In this document: positions 1 to 7,018 of the stretch, piece after piece
How the letters are laid out: the number at the start of each line of letters is the position of its first letter
How positions within the stretch are numbered: position 1 is the first letter of the stretch
Source of the DNA: an uncultured Lachnospiraceae bacterium
GTDB lineage: Bacteria > Bacillota > Clostridia > Lachnospirales > Lachnospiraceae
Length of the DNA stretch: 40,292 nt
Assembly (NCBI GenBank): GCA_947566645.1
Contig: CANOKL010000040.1
Coordinates: 1 to 40,292 of the forward strand
Reading direction: 5' to 3'
Notes under the pieces: model-generated
Seen by the model: the letters and a program-made list of their open reading frames with translations, nothing else
What the model was told of the DNA's origin: nothing
Database searches by the model: none
Translations under genes and position numbers: made by a program

Positions 1-385
1 AGGTATCTTTTTTTATCAACTCCCTTTACACTTTATATTATACAGGAAGCTCCTTCCAATATATTACTCTTCTTTTGCCAATGGCTATATAAGAAGTTAT
101 ATCTATTATATATGCTTTTCTTAAATTATTCCTAGCAATTGTTCTTTGCAATTTTGCTACACTTTTTGTCAAAATTATCTAAATCATTTCTCTTGAATTT
201 ATTGAGGAAATCATCTGGTAATGTTAATACCAGTATTTCGAAGATGAAATTTTGACATATTTGTGTTTGTTTTTTACCTGTTTGGGTTGGATTGATTTCG
301 TAAAGATATACTAGAAGTAAAAATAGATATAATTGTTAATGTAAAGAAAACCCAATATTCTGCAATATGGTATGAGGTGATACAT
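1..385. other. AT-rich leader region without a recognisable gene
   Basis: No credible ORF was seen in this 385-base stretch. It is very AT-rich. A 6-bp hairpin (CTGGTA/TACCAG) lies near 224-242. A TTGACA at 252-257 has no convincing -10 at the right spacing, and TATACT at 307-312 has no good -35. On the minus strand a TATAAT near 35-40 could belong to a promoter reading off the left edge. The region presumably contains the promoter of the XRE gene that follows, but I cannot fix it. Confidence 0.4.
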
Positions 386-715
386 ATGAGCAGCATTTAT
401 TATTACGCAGGACTGAGAATCAAGGGAGTACGCGAAAAAAGGCACTATACCAGAGAAAAGCTTGCTGAGATGGCAGGAATATCAGCTAAGTTTTTATATG
501 AAATCGAAGGAGGGAAAAAAGGTTTTTCCGCAGATACTTTATATAAGTTGGCAGAAGCATTAGAGATAAGTTCGGATTATATACTATATGGGGAGACCAG
601 AGACAGAAAAGATAAAAAATTGATTCATGTCCTTGAGAAATTTAAACAATCCCAGTCAGACAGTTTGGTTGAAATCATTGAGCTGATCTATAAAATTTCG
701 AAAAATAATCATTGA
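386..715 (+). CDS. XRE-family HTH transcriptional regulator
   Basis: A 109-aa protein with a Cro/C1-type helix-turn-helix in its N-terminal two thirds (from LRIKGVREKRHYTREKLAEM through the SADTLYKLAEALEISSDYIL stretch, roughly residues 8-68), followed by a short helical tail. The start is taken as ATG 386 because GAGGTGA ends 5 nt upstream; a GTG at 377 lies inside that ribosome site. The stop overlaps the convergent histidine-kinase gene by 7 nt, so the two transcripts run into each other. Small XRE proteins of this kind usually repress neighbouring or own promoters. Its position next to an agr locus suggests, but does not prove, a role in setting the quorum threshold. Confidence 0.85.
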   Translation: MSSIYYYAGLRIKGVREKRHYTREKLAEMAGISAKFLYEIEGGKKGFSADTLYKLAEALEISSDYILYGETRDRKDKKLIHVLEKFKQSQSDSLVEIIELIYKISKNNH

Positions 716-1986
716 GGAGCATATAATAGAACCTTTAATGAAAAGGTATTGTTCTCAGTTGAAATAGATAATATGCCGTCATATTTTGAGGCAATGTATT
801 TAATCGAGCGCAGGCCATATCCATGCTTCAGCCTGTCCGGCTTTGTAGAATGAAAGAAGTGGCTTTGGGAGAAAGAAGTGGTTCCATAATAAGAATTTTC
901 AAAATGACAATATAAACAATTAGTCTTATATTGAATCGTAACATTAACAAAGCCTGCCGCATTTTTGTGGGTTAAACAGGCTTCAAATGCATTATCAAGA
1001 GCATTTCCAATCAGAGTACATAGATCTGCATCTGGAAAAGGGAGACAAGCAGCTATACTGGTGTTTACAGAATAGCGAATGTTGCTCTGGCTTGCCAGAT
1101 TCTTTTTTGAACAGAGTAAAGAGTCCACTAAAATATTGTCAGTGAATGAGCTGGGGGTCAGACCAAATTCATTTTCATGAAGCAGAGTATTAATAAAGTC
1201 AACGATCTCTGTAGTCTGGTTTTTCAGCGCGTAAGCACGGATTCCGATTAACTGGTTTTTGAGATTATGCCGCTCAGTTGCAAAGAAAAAGTCATTGGCT
1301 TTTTTGTTGGCAAGTGTTTCATGATACCGTGCAATCTGCTGACGCATCATGAGAATCTGTATATGTAAATCTGCAGCGGCCGACAGTTTATCATATATGA
1401 TATACACTGCAACATTAATTAATAACAAGGCCAGAATTGCTAACGTAGAAAGCAGCCTGTCAATAGAGCTATTTGCGGACTGCAAAAAAAGGAACACAGT
1501 ATATATTGCCAGAATACTGGAGAGAGTAATCACTACCAAAAGAATCCAGTAAAAGAAAGAGGGTTCATTCTGGCTTTGCTGTTGTCTGAAAATAGTAATC
1601 GCATGGACAGCGGCCAAAAGGATTAGTTTTGAGATAACTGATCCAAGAGAGGCAATTCCTTCTCCGGAAAATCCAATCAGTTGGAGAAAAACTGAAACAC
1701 AGATCTCAGCAAGCATGCCAAAAATATAAATAATGAGACATGTAAAAATAATACGCTGATGGCTTGCCATACAGATGCTTTCACACAATATTATCAGCAG
1801 ACAGCATCCCAGAATAAAGGTGAGAAGAAAAGGCTGTATGTTTGCCAGGATAAAAGAGTGCATAAAATAAAACCCTATCCATACTGTGATTCTGGCCACA
1901 GGGTGCAGGTCTCTTTTAGAAAAAGAGGTTCGAAAATATAAATGTAGAATCCATAAATAAAAAATAGATGAAATAAATGCCAGCAT
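709..1986 (-). CDS. agrC: AgrC-like quorum-sensing sensor histidine kinase
   Basis: A 425-aa membrane sensor kinase. About six hydrophobic helices fill the N-terminal half, as in AgrC peptide receptors. They are followed by a coiled segment with the H-box RHNLKNQL (His about residue 240) and a GHKL ATPase domain with N-box GNALDNAFEA and G-box KHGYGLRSI. I chose ATG 1986, in front of MLAFISSIFYLW, because GAGGAG at the end of agrA lies at proper spacing; the longer reading frame to 2049 runs into agrA. It sits 4 nt downstream of agrA on the same strand. By family, it binds the cyclic peptide made by AgrD/AgrB and phosphorylates AgrA. Confidence 0.88.
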   Translation of the reverse strand: MLAFISSIFYLWILHLYFRTSFSKRDLHPVARITVWIGFYFMHSFILANIQPFLLTFILGCCLLIILCESICMASHQRIIFTCLIIYIFGMLAEICVSVFLQLIGFSGEGIASLGSVISKLILLAAVHAITIFRQQQSQNEPSFFYWILLVVITLSSILAIYTVFLFLQSANSSIDRLLSTLAILALLLINVAVYIIYDKLSAAADLHIQILMMRQQIARYHETLANKKANDFFFATERHNLKNQLIGIRAYALKNQTTEIVDFINTLLHENEFGLTPSSFTDNILVDSLLCSKKNLASQSNIRYSVNTSIAACLPFPDADLCTLIGNALDNAFEACLTHKNAAGFVNVTIQYKTNCLYCHFENSYYGTTSFSQSHFFHSTKPDRLKHGYGLRSIKYIASKYDGILSISTENNTFSLKVLLYAPQ

Positions 1987-1990
1987 AAGC

Positions 1991-2707
1991 TTATAACTCC
2001 TCAATGAAATGCAGATATTTGTCACGGGTCTGTTCCTGGTATCTGGCACTTATATGTAAGGTACGGTTATTAGACATTGTGACTTCTGACAGACAGATGG
2101 AAGAAACATAGTAAGGATTTATGATGTAGGACTGATGTATTCTTAAAAAGTTCAGGCCATCTGATGTAAAAAATGATTCAACATCATTCAATTTGCCAAT
2201 AAACCGGTACTGACGCTGTAATGTATGGATTACGATGTTTCTTTTTTCGCTTTCAATAAAAATAATATCCGAAACAGTTACTTTTGTAGTGATTTGGTTG
2301 AAGCTAAAAGTATAGAATAATTTCTGTTTATTTAGCCGGATCTGGGCAGCTTTAAAATATTGATAAAATAGGTTGCTGTCAATCGGCTTGGACAGGAAAC
2401 GGAAAGGCTCTACTTCAAAAAGCTGTCTGTAATAATTATCATAGGCTGAAATATAGATAAGCAAGGATGGCAGACGGTGTCTGCGGATTAAATGGGCAGT
2501 TTGAATTCCATCAAGTTTCTCCATCTCTATATCTAAATAGATCAAATCATAAACCAAACCGGATTCAATGGAATGATACAGAGATAATCCATCAAAAAAT
2601 ATATCAGTCGTTAACGAGATATTGTCCTTTCTGCTGATATCAGTTAATAAATGTTCCACTTCGCTGGTTATAGGTACGTTGTCGTCACATACTGCAATTC
2701 GAAACAA
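1991..2707 (-). CDS. agrA: AgrA-like LytTR response regulator
   Basis: A 238-aa two-domain regulator. The receiver domain (residues 1-120) has acidic DD at 8-9, phospho-acceptor Asp59 in LIYLDIEM and Lys107 in FLSKPID. A LytTR DNA-binding domain follows (about 140-236). LytTR plus an adjacent AgrC-type kinase identifies the AgrA/VirR class. The start is a TTG at 2707: GGGAGG lies 7 nt upstream and no in-frame ATG exists near it. It begins 2 nt after the stop of the upstream XRE gene and is followed closely by agrC, so xre-agrA-agrC is one operon. It probably activates the divergent agrDB promoter. Confidence 0.88.
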   Translation of the reverse strand: MFRIAVCDDNVPITSEVEHLLTDISRKDNISLTTDIFFDGLSLYHSIESGLVYDLIYLDIEMEKLDGIQTAHLIRRHRLPSLLIYISAYDNYYRQLFEVEPFRFLSKPIDSNLFYQYFKAAQIRLNKQKLFYTFSFNQITTKVTVSDIIFIESEKRNIVIHTLQRQYRFIGKLNDVESFFTSDGLNFLRIHQSYIINPYYVSSICLSEVTMSNNRTLHISARYQEQTRDKYLHFIEEL

Positions 2708-2709
2708 AG

Positions 2710-3045
2710 TTATTCCTCCCTGTTTTGTGTTGATGTTAAATGATCAATGACTACATAAACAGTTTCTTTATTGTCAGAAGAAAGCAATTGAAGCTTCTTT
2801 GCATATTCTATTACTCGGGGCTGAAGAGAAATGTTTGTGGAATACTGGCTCTGACTGTCCCTGCACATCATATAATCCAGGGAAACATTAAAATAATCAG
2901 ATAACTTTATCAAAAGTTCACCATTTGGAACGGTTTCCCCCAGTTCAATCCGGCTGATGGAATTCTGGGAGCACCCCACGGCAAGCGCCAGCTGGAGCTG
3001 AGTCTTATGTTTTAATTGACGTAATTCTTTCACCCTTGTCTTCAT
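2710..3045 (-). CDS. XRE-family HTH regulator heading the agrA-agrC operon
   Basis: A 111-aa protein with a classic Cro/C1 helix-turn-helix at residues 5-62 (LRQLKHKTQLQLALAVGCSQ, then SISRIELGE and the YFNVSLDYMM end), plus a short C-terminal extension. It has ATG 3045 with GGAGA upstream and is translationally close-coupled to agrA, with 2 nt between stop and start. It reads divergently from agrDB across a 187-bp intergenic region and is therefore well placed to control both directions. The second XRE gene of this locus (386-715) is a different sequence, not a copy. Confidence 0.85.
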   Translation of the reverse strand: MKTRVKELRQLKHKTQLQLALAVGCSQNSISRIELGETVPNGELLIKLSDYFNVSLDYMMCRDSQSQYSTNISLQPRVIEYAKKLQLLSSDNKETVYVVIDHLTSTQNREE

Positions 3046-3232
3046 GTTGGTTCTCCATTGTGTTTTACAAATAGTTTACCTTATTTACTTCATTGCGGTA
3101 CTCATATAAGAGTGTATCATAGCGAAATATAAGTGAATATAAAAATTACATATTTCCTTGTTTTTTTGACATATGCAAACAATAATTGCAGAAAATTAGT
3201 ACAATGATAAAAAAAGAAAAGGAGTCGAGAAG
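3046..3232. promoter_or_regulatory. Divergent agr control region
   Basis: This 187-bp AT-rich space separates the xre-agrA-agrC operon from agrDB. On the plus strand TACAAT (3201-3206) is a plausible -10, but nothing close to TTGACA stands 16-18 nt before it; the only TTGACA (3167-3172) is 28 nt away. A good -10 with a poor -35 is what an AgrA-activated promoter usually looks like. I did not find an unambiguous pair of LytTR direct repeats. The assignment is inference from layout. Confidence 0.4.
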
Positions 3233-3388
3233 ATGAGAAAAATACATGACTACATGATGAAGAAAAGTGGTATTCTTAATGTGTTGATGGTAATAGGAGC
3301 AATGACAGCAATGATGGCGCGAGAAGGCTTTTGCTTTTTTATTTATCATCAGCCCGAATTTCCGGATGCATTAAAGGACAATGAGTAG
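3233..3388 (+). CDS. agrD: AgrD-like autoinducer prepeptide
   Basis: A 51-aa peptide with three typical AgrD parts: a charged, amphipathic N-terminus (MRKIHDYMMKKSG), a hydrophobic helix (ILNVLMVIGAMTAMMA), and a core plus acidic tail, EGFCFFIYHQPEFPDALKDN. The Cys at residue 34 followed by four bulky residues and then HQPE closely resembles clostridial AgrD as I recall it (Clostridium perfringens CLWFT-HQPEEP). The predicted mature signal is therefore a five-residue thiolactone, C-F-F-I-Y, possibly with an N-terminal tail. AAAGGAG lies 9 nt before the ATG. Its last codons overlap agrB by 8 nt. The gene order agrD-agrB is the reverse of staphylococci. Confidence 0.88.
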   Translation: MRKIHDYMMKKSGILNVLMVIGAMTAMMAREGFCFFIYHQPEFPDALKDNE

Positions 3389-3980
3389 AATGGAAGTATT
3401 AAGCGAAAAGATTGTGCAGTATGCAGACCGGGCGGGCTTATTAGAAGATACACAAAGACCAGTTTTGAAATTTGGAATTGAATCATCATTGGAAATCGGA
3501 ACGAATATTCTGGTAAGTCTGTTGCTGCTATATAAGTTGAATATGATTCCGGAAGGTATTTTTTTCTTTTGTATATTTATACCTGTACGGATGTATTCCG
3601 GCGGTTATCATGCAGATACATATTTCAGATGTCTGATATTTTCAGTATTAAGTTTATTTTGTGTTATGCAATTGAGCCTTAGATTACATGTTGCACTATG
3701 GCTGGTGTTTGTATTTATCAGCTTACAGATCGTTACTATATGGATGATTGCGCCAGTGATTAATACAGCGAGGCCAGTATCAAATCGCGAGTATCAGACT
3801 TTCACGGGTAAGTTACGAAGAACTCTGGTAATTGTTGAGATAACTGCTGGAATGTCAGTGGCTTTAGGGAGCCGGAGACTTACAAATATAATCATGTTTT
3901 GCCTTCTGCTTATTCTCATTACATTATTGGCTGGAAAAATTAAATATCGGGATTACCAGATGGGGACGGGGCATTTTTAA
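3381..3980 (+). CDS. agrB: AgrB-like peptide-processing membrane protease
   Basis: A 199-aa polytopic membrane protein of the AgrB family, which cleaves the AgrD tail and forms the thiolactone. The catalytic pair is visible as His77 and Cys84 in GGYHADTYFRC, the same spacing and numbering as in Staphylococcus aureus AgrB. About five to six hydrophobic segments follow. The start is ambiguous: ATG 3381 overlaps agrD, while ATG 3390 (MEVLSEKI) has AAAGGA 11 nt upstream. The last six residues (MGTGHF) and the TAA stop are encoded by the left arm and centre of a 38-bp palindrome that also occurs elsewhere in the window, so the natural C-terminus has probably been altered by an insertion. Confidence 0.88.
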   Translation: MSRMEVLSEKIVQYADRAGLLEDTQRPVLKFGIESSLEIGTNILVSLLLLYKLNMIPEGIFFFCIFIPVRMYSGGYHADTYFRCLIFSVLSLFCVMQLSLRLHVALWLVFVFISLQIVTIWMIAPVINTARPVSNREYQTFTGKLRRTLVIVEITAGMSVALGSRRLTNIIMFCLLLILITLLAGKIKYRDYQMGTGHF

Positions 3981-3997
3981 AAATGCCCCGTCCCCAT
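3960..3997. repeat. 38-bp perfect palindrome, copy 1 (agrB 3' end)
   Basis: A perfect 19+19 palindrome built on GGGACGGGGCATTTTT and its complement. The same 32-bp core is repeated at 37177-37208. It overlaps the end of agrB and supplies its stop codon. It could form a very stable hairpin and may end transcription, but it is not followed by a U-run, so a repeat element (REP/PLE type) is as good a description as a terminator. Confidence 0.85.
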
Positions 3998-4025
3998 TGT
4001 AGTAGCAGGCGGAATGAAGTATAAT
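3997..4025 (+). promoter_or_regulatory. Probable promoter of the LacI-family gene
   Basis: TTGTAG (3997-4002), a 17-nt spacer and a perfect TATAAT (4020-4025) lie 45 nt upstream of the start codon. The -35 element begins at the last base of the preceding palindrome, so that element borders and partly forms the promoter. Confidence 0.6.
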
Positions 4026-4070
4026 AAAAAGGGTTAGTATGAGGGAAGAAAGGATATATAAGGAAGTAAG

Positions 4071-5045
4071 ATGGCAAGTATTAGAGAAGTAGCGCAGGAA
4101 GCAGGTGTAGGGGTCGGAACGGTATCACGGGCATTGAACGGCTCTGGCTATGTTTCGCCGGAGACAAAAAAGAAGATTGAGAAAGCTGCAAAAAAGCTTC
4201 ATTATACCCCGAATGAGCTGGCAAGGAATCTATACCATAACAGGACGGGAATTGTCGGGGTAGTTGTGCCGGATCTGGATCATCCATTTTTTTCGGCTCT
4301 GGTGAAGCATATAGAGATGGAATTGTATGAGCAGGGCTATAAGACGATGATCTGCAATACTGCAGGAATCAGCAGGCGGGAGCAGGAGTACCTGGATATG
4401 CTTGAGAGGAATATGGTGGATGGAATTATTACGGCATCCCACGGCCTTGAGGTGGAGGAGTACCAGAAACAGACGAAGCCGATTGTGTCCATTGACCGTG
4501 ATCTGGGGGCCCGGATTCCGCTGATCGGCTGCGACCATGAAAAGGGAGGGGAGTTGGCAGCCCGTCTCATGCTGGGAGCCCGGCGGAAGAAGGTACTGGT
4601 TATTTCCGGTATAGCCCCCAAGGTCATGGCCAACGACAGATATACGGCTTTTATGAAAATACTGAAGGAGAACGGAGTGACTGTACAGCAGGAAGTGATG
4701 GAGTGGAATATATTCAACTGGGAAGCTTATTATAAATTCGCAGAAGAGACATTCCGGTCTTATCCGGACATTGACGGGATCTTCAGCGGGGACCTGGCGG
4801 CACTGGCCTGCCTGAATGTAGCGCAGAGAAGGGGAGTACGGGTGCCGGAGGAGCTGTCCATTATTGGATTTGATGCCATGGCGCCGTCCAGTATGGTATA
4901 TCCGCAGCTGACAGCGGTTAGGCAAAACGTAGAATTATTGGCAGAAGTTTCTGTGAATACCCTCCTTGACCTTGTGGAACAGAGGAAAAATGTACCCCAC
5001 CGTCTTATTCTGGACGTGGAAATGCAGCCTGGGGGAACCGCATAG
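4071..5045 (+). CDS. LacI-family transcriptional regulator of fructoside use
   Basis: A 324-aa protein with an N-terminal LacI helix-turn-helix (ASIREVAQEAGVGVGTVSRA) and hinge helix up to about residue 60, then a periplasmic-binding-protein-like effector domain (IVGVVVPDLDHPFFSALVKH to LSIIGFDAM). ATG 4071 follows a GGAAG ribosome site. The gene sits immediately upstream of a GH32 enzyme and a sugar ABC importer, and the space between contains two LacI-type palindromes. It is therefore very likely the local repressor, relieved by sucrose, a fructo-oligosaccharide or a derivative. The exact inducer cannot be read from the sequence. Confidence 0.9.
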   Translation: MASIREVAQEAGVGVGTVSRALNGSGYVSPETKKKIEKAAKKLHYTPNELARNLYHNRTGIVGVVVPDLDHPFFSALVKHIEMELYEQGYKTMICNTAGISRREQEYLDMLERNMVDGIITASHGLEVEEYQKQTKPIVSIDRDLGARIPLIGCDHEKGGELAARLMLGARRKKVLVISGIAPKVMANDRYTAFMKILKENGVTVQQEVMEWNIFNWEAYYKFAEETFRSYPDIDGIFSGDLAALACLNVAQRRGVRVPEELSIIGFDAMAPSSMVYPQLTAVRQNVELLAEVSVNTLLDLVEQRKNVPHRLILDVEMQPGGTA

Positions 5046-5116
5046 GGGAAATATTTTGGTGAAATTGTTAAAAAATGTAGGATTGAATTTGTGAAAAATA
5101 GATAAGTGAAAACGGG

Positions 5117-5161
5117 AAAAGAGGATTTTGTACAAAATGCACAATACAAAAATCCTCTTTT
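5117..5161 (+). terminator. Terminator after the LacI-family gene
   Basis: An inverted repeat pairs AAAAGAGGATTTTGTA with TACAAAAATCCTCTTTT (one bulged base) around a short loop. The right arm ends in a T-rich run. It closes the regulator transcript before the next promoter. Confidence 0.75.
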
Positions 5162-5193
5162 CTTGTTGTAAAGGAGAAAATGTCAATACTCGA

Positions 5194-5222
5194 TTGACAA
5201 AATATGCAGTCTGTATTACACT
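5194..5222 (+). promoter_or_regulatory. Promoter of the fructoside operon
   Basis: A perfect TTGACA (5194-5199), 17-nt spacer and TACACT (5217-5222). The predicted transcription start (about 5229) touches the first operator, as expected for a LacI-type repressed promoter. Confidence 0.8.
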
Positions 5223-5229
5223 TAAGAAG

Positions 5230-5243
5230 TGGAACGGGTTCCA
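5230..5243. promoter_or_regulatory. LacI-type operator site 1
   Basis: TGGAAC-GG-GTTCCA is a perfect 6-bp-arm palindrome lying at the predicted transcription start. It is followed by TATAAAAA, exactly as site 2 is, so the two sites look related by descent or by shared constraint. It does not match the catabolite cre consensus (G for C at the centre). Confidence 0.7.
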
Positions 5244-5306
5244 TATAAAAATTGATAAGATAAGATATAATATAAAAAATAAGTTTAATATATAATGTTT
5301 TAAATA

Positions 5307-5320
5307 TGGAATCGGTTTCA
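5307..5320. promoter_or_regulatory. LacI-type operator site 2 / possible cre
   Basis: TGGAATCGGTTTCA, 77 bp downstream of site 1 and 23 bp before the GH32 start codon. With its flanks it also satisfies the CcpA cre consensus WTGNAANCGNWNNCAW. It may therefore bind the local regulator, CcpA, or both. Its position suggests looping with site 1 or a transcription roadblock. Confidence 0.6.
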
Positions 5321-5343
5321 TATAAAAAGGAAGGAGGAAACCA

Positions 5344-7002
5344 ATGAATACGGGGAAATATACAAAACTGGAGATATTTGCAAAGGCATTACAACCAGGA
5401 GGGAGCATCTCACTGATTTCCGGGGATGGAGAATGTCAGAAGCTTCCGGGAGGGAAGGCATATTATAAATGGATTAAGGCTCCGGTAGCTCAGAATACGG
5501 AGTATGAGATCCTTCCTGGGGAGTGTGAGATTTCGTTATGCTATCTGAGCGGATGTGAAAATATTCTGGAAGAAGGCGTATGCTATCTGGAACAGGACGG
5601 CAAGGGCAGATTCATAAAAAGGGAAGAGACGGACTGGTACAATTCTCCGATCAGGGAAGCATACCATTTCACACCCTGGAAGAACTGGATTAACGATCCC
5701 AACGGGCTGTGCTGGTTCCAGGGATATTACCATATGTTCTATCAGTTCAACCCTCATGGACAGAAATGGTCCCATATGTACTGGGGACATGCGGTCAGCA
5801 GGGATCTGACCCACTGGGTTCATCTTCCAGTAGTGCTGGAGCCCCAGGAGGAGATCCTGAATCATCCGAAGGAGCTGGCAGGGGGTGCATTCTCCGGGTC
5901 AGCAGTGGTACAGAAGGACGCAGTACTTTTTTATCTGACCCGGAGCATGGGGCGGTGTGTTGACGGCGAGGAGACGGTTCAGCAGCAATGGATCATGAAG
6001 AGCAGCGATATGCTGCATTTTACCGAAGAGAAGCTTTTAATCGGAGAGCGTCCTAGGGGAGCTTCCTTTGACTTCCGTGATCCGAAGGTGATTCAGACAG
6101 AAGGGAAGTGGTATATGGTGCTTGGCAGCGCCCTTGAGGGAAAGGCGGCAATCCTGCTGTATGAATCCAGGGATCTGGAGCACTGGGACTATACCGGACC
6201 GCTGCTGGTGGAGGAGGAAGAAGGAATCCGCTGTGTGGAATGCCCGGACTTTATAGAGCTGGACGGGAAATATCTGGCCATCGGCGCGCTGATGCATCAC
6301 CAGGATTCCTTTGGCAGATATCAGATGAGCAGGTATTATGTGGGAGACTTTGAAGATGGAGTCTTTACAGAGGAGAACAGAGGCTGGTTTGATTTCAGCA
6401 GCAATTGCTACGCAATGCAGAGCTTCGAGCATGAGGGACGCAGGATCAGTATTGGATGGATCTCTGACTTTTATGGAGAGCATCTGGAGATGGAGAACGG
6501 CGTCTGTGGGAGTATGACGATACCCAGGGAGATGCATATCAAGGATAACCGTCTGTATCTGACTCCGGTGAAGGAGATTGAAGAACTGAAATCGGGAATC
6601 CTGTATCAGGGGCAGGGGGAGGAGATTTGTCTGAAAGAAATTAACCCCAATACATATAAGGCTGAGTTGGAGTTTGATAAAGATATTCCATTTTCCATCT
6701 GCCTGTCTGAACATGACGGCAGCAGGATGCTGCTCATCAATGATGAAAACGGGCTCCGCCTTAAGACTCACGGAGTGAAGAGCGAGCATATTACATTTCC
6801 GGCAGATGTAGACAGGGTGACAAAGCTTGAGATTTTCGTGGACCGCCGTACTACGGAGATCTATGTAAATGACGGGGAGGCGGCAGGAACCAAGTTGTTT
6901 TATGACACATCAGACCATGGATGTTTCATATTACATACAGACACACCGGAATGGATCAAGAGGGCAGAGGTATTTGGCATGAGATCAATCTGGGAGAGAT
7001 AA
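5344..7002 (+). CDS. Glycoside hydrolase family 32 beta-fructosidase
   Basis: A 552-aa cytoplasmic enzyme (no signal peptide) that should cleave terminal beta-fructosyl bonds of sucrose or short fructo-oligosaccharides. GH32 hallmarks are present: the nucleophile block NWINDPNG, FRDPKV (the RDP transition-state motif), and ECPDF carrying the acid/base Glu. A beta-sandwich domain forms the C-terminus. About 100 residues precede the catalytic propeller, more than in typical sucrose-6-phosphate hydrolases. AAGGAGG lies 8 nt before ATG 5344. Because the partner transporter is an ABC importer rather than a PTS, the substrate is probably unphosphorylated. It is the first gene of the operon, with 16 nt to the binding protein. 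Confidence 0.92.
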   Translation: MNTGKYTKLEIFAKALQPGGSISLISGDGECQKLPGGKAYYKWIKAPVAQNTEYEILPGECEISLCYLSGCENILEEGVCYLEQDGKGRFIKREETDWYNSPIREAYHFTPWKNWINDPNGLCWFQGYYHMFYQFNPHGQKWSHMYWGHAVSRDLTHWVHLPVVLEPQEEILNHPKELAGGAFSGSAVVQKDAVLFYLTRSMGRCVDGEETVQQQWIMKSSDMLHFTEEKLLIGERPRGASFDFRDPKVIQTEGKWYMVLGSALEGKAAILLYESRDLEHWDYTGPLLVEEEEGIRCVECPDFIELDGKYLAIGALMHHQDSFGRYQMSRYYVGDFEDGVFTEENRGWFDFSSNCYAMQSFEHEGRRISIGWISDFYGEHLEMENGVCGSMTIPREMHIKDNRLYLTPVKEIEELKSGILYQGQGEEICLKEINPNTYKAELEFDKDIPFSICLSEHDGSRMLLINDENGLRLKTHGVKSEHITFPADVDRVTKLEIFVDRRTTEIYVNDGEAAGTKLFYDTSDHGCFILHTDTPEWIKRAEVFGMRSIWER

Positions 7003-7018
7003 GAAAGGAGAGAAAGAG

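Noticed and set aside
3146..3349. 67-codon minus-strand frame in the agr divergent region
   Set aside because: It overlaps agrD in antisense and has no ribosome site; the plus-strand agrD explains the region.
4230..4925. Long minus-strand frame (231 codons) opposite the LacI-family gene
   Set aside because: It is the antisense shadow of a clear LacI-family coding sequence; it lacks a ribosome site and a recognisable domain.
5344..7002. Naming the GH32 enzyme sucrose-6-phosphate hydrolase (scrB)
   Set aside because: The linked transporter is an ABC importer, not a PTS, so a phosphorylated substrate is unlikely.
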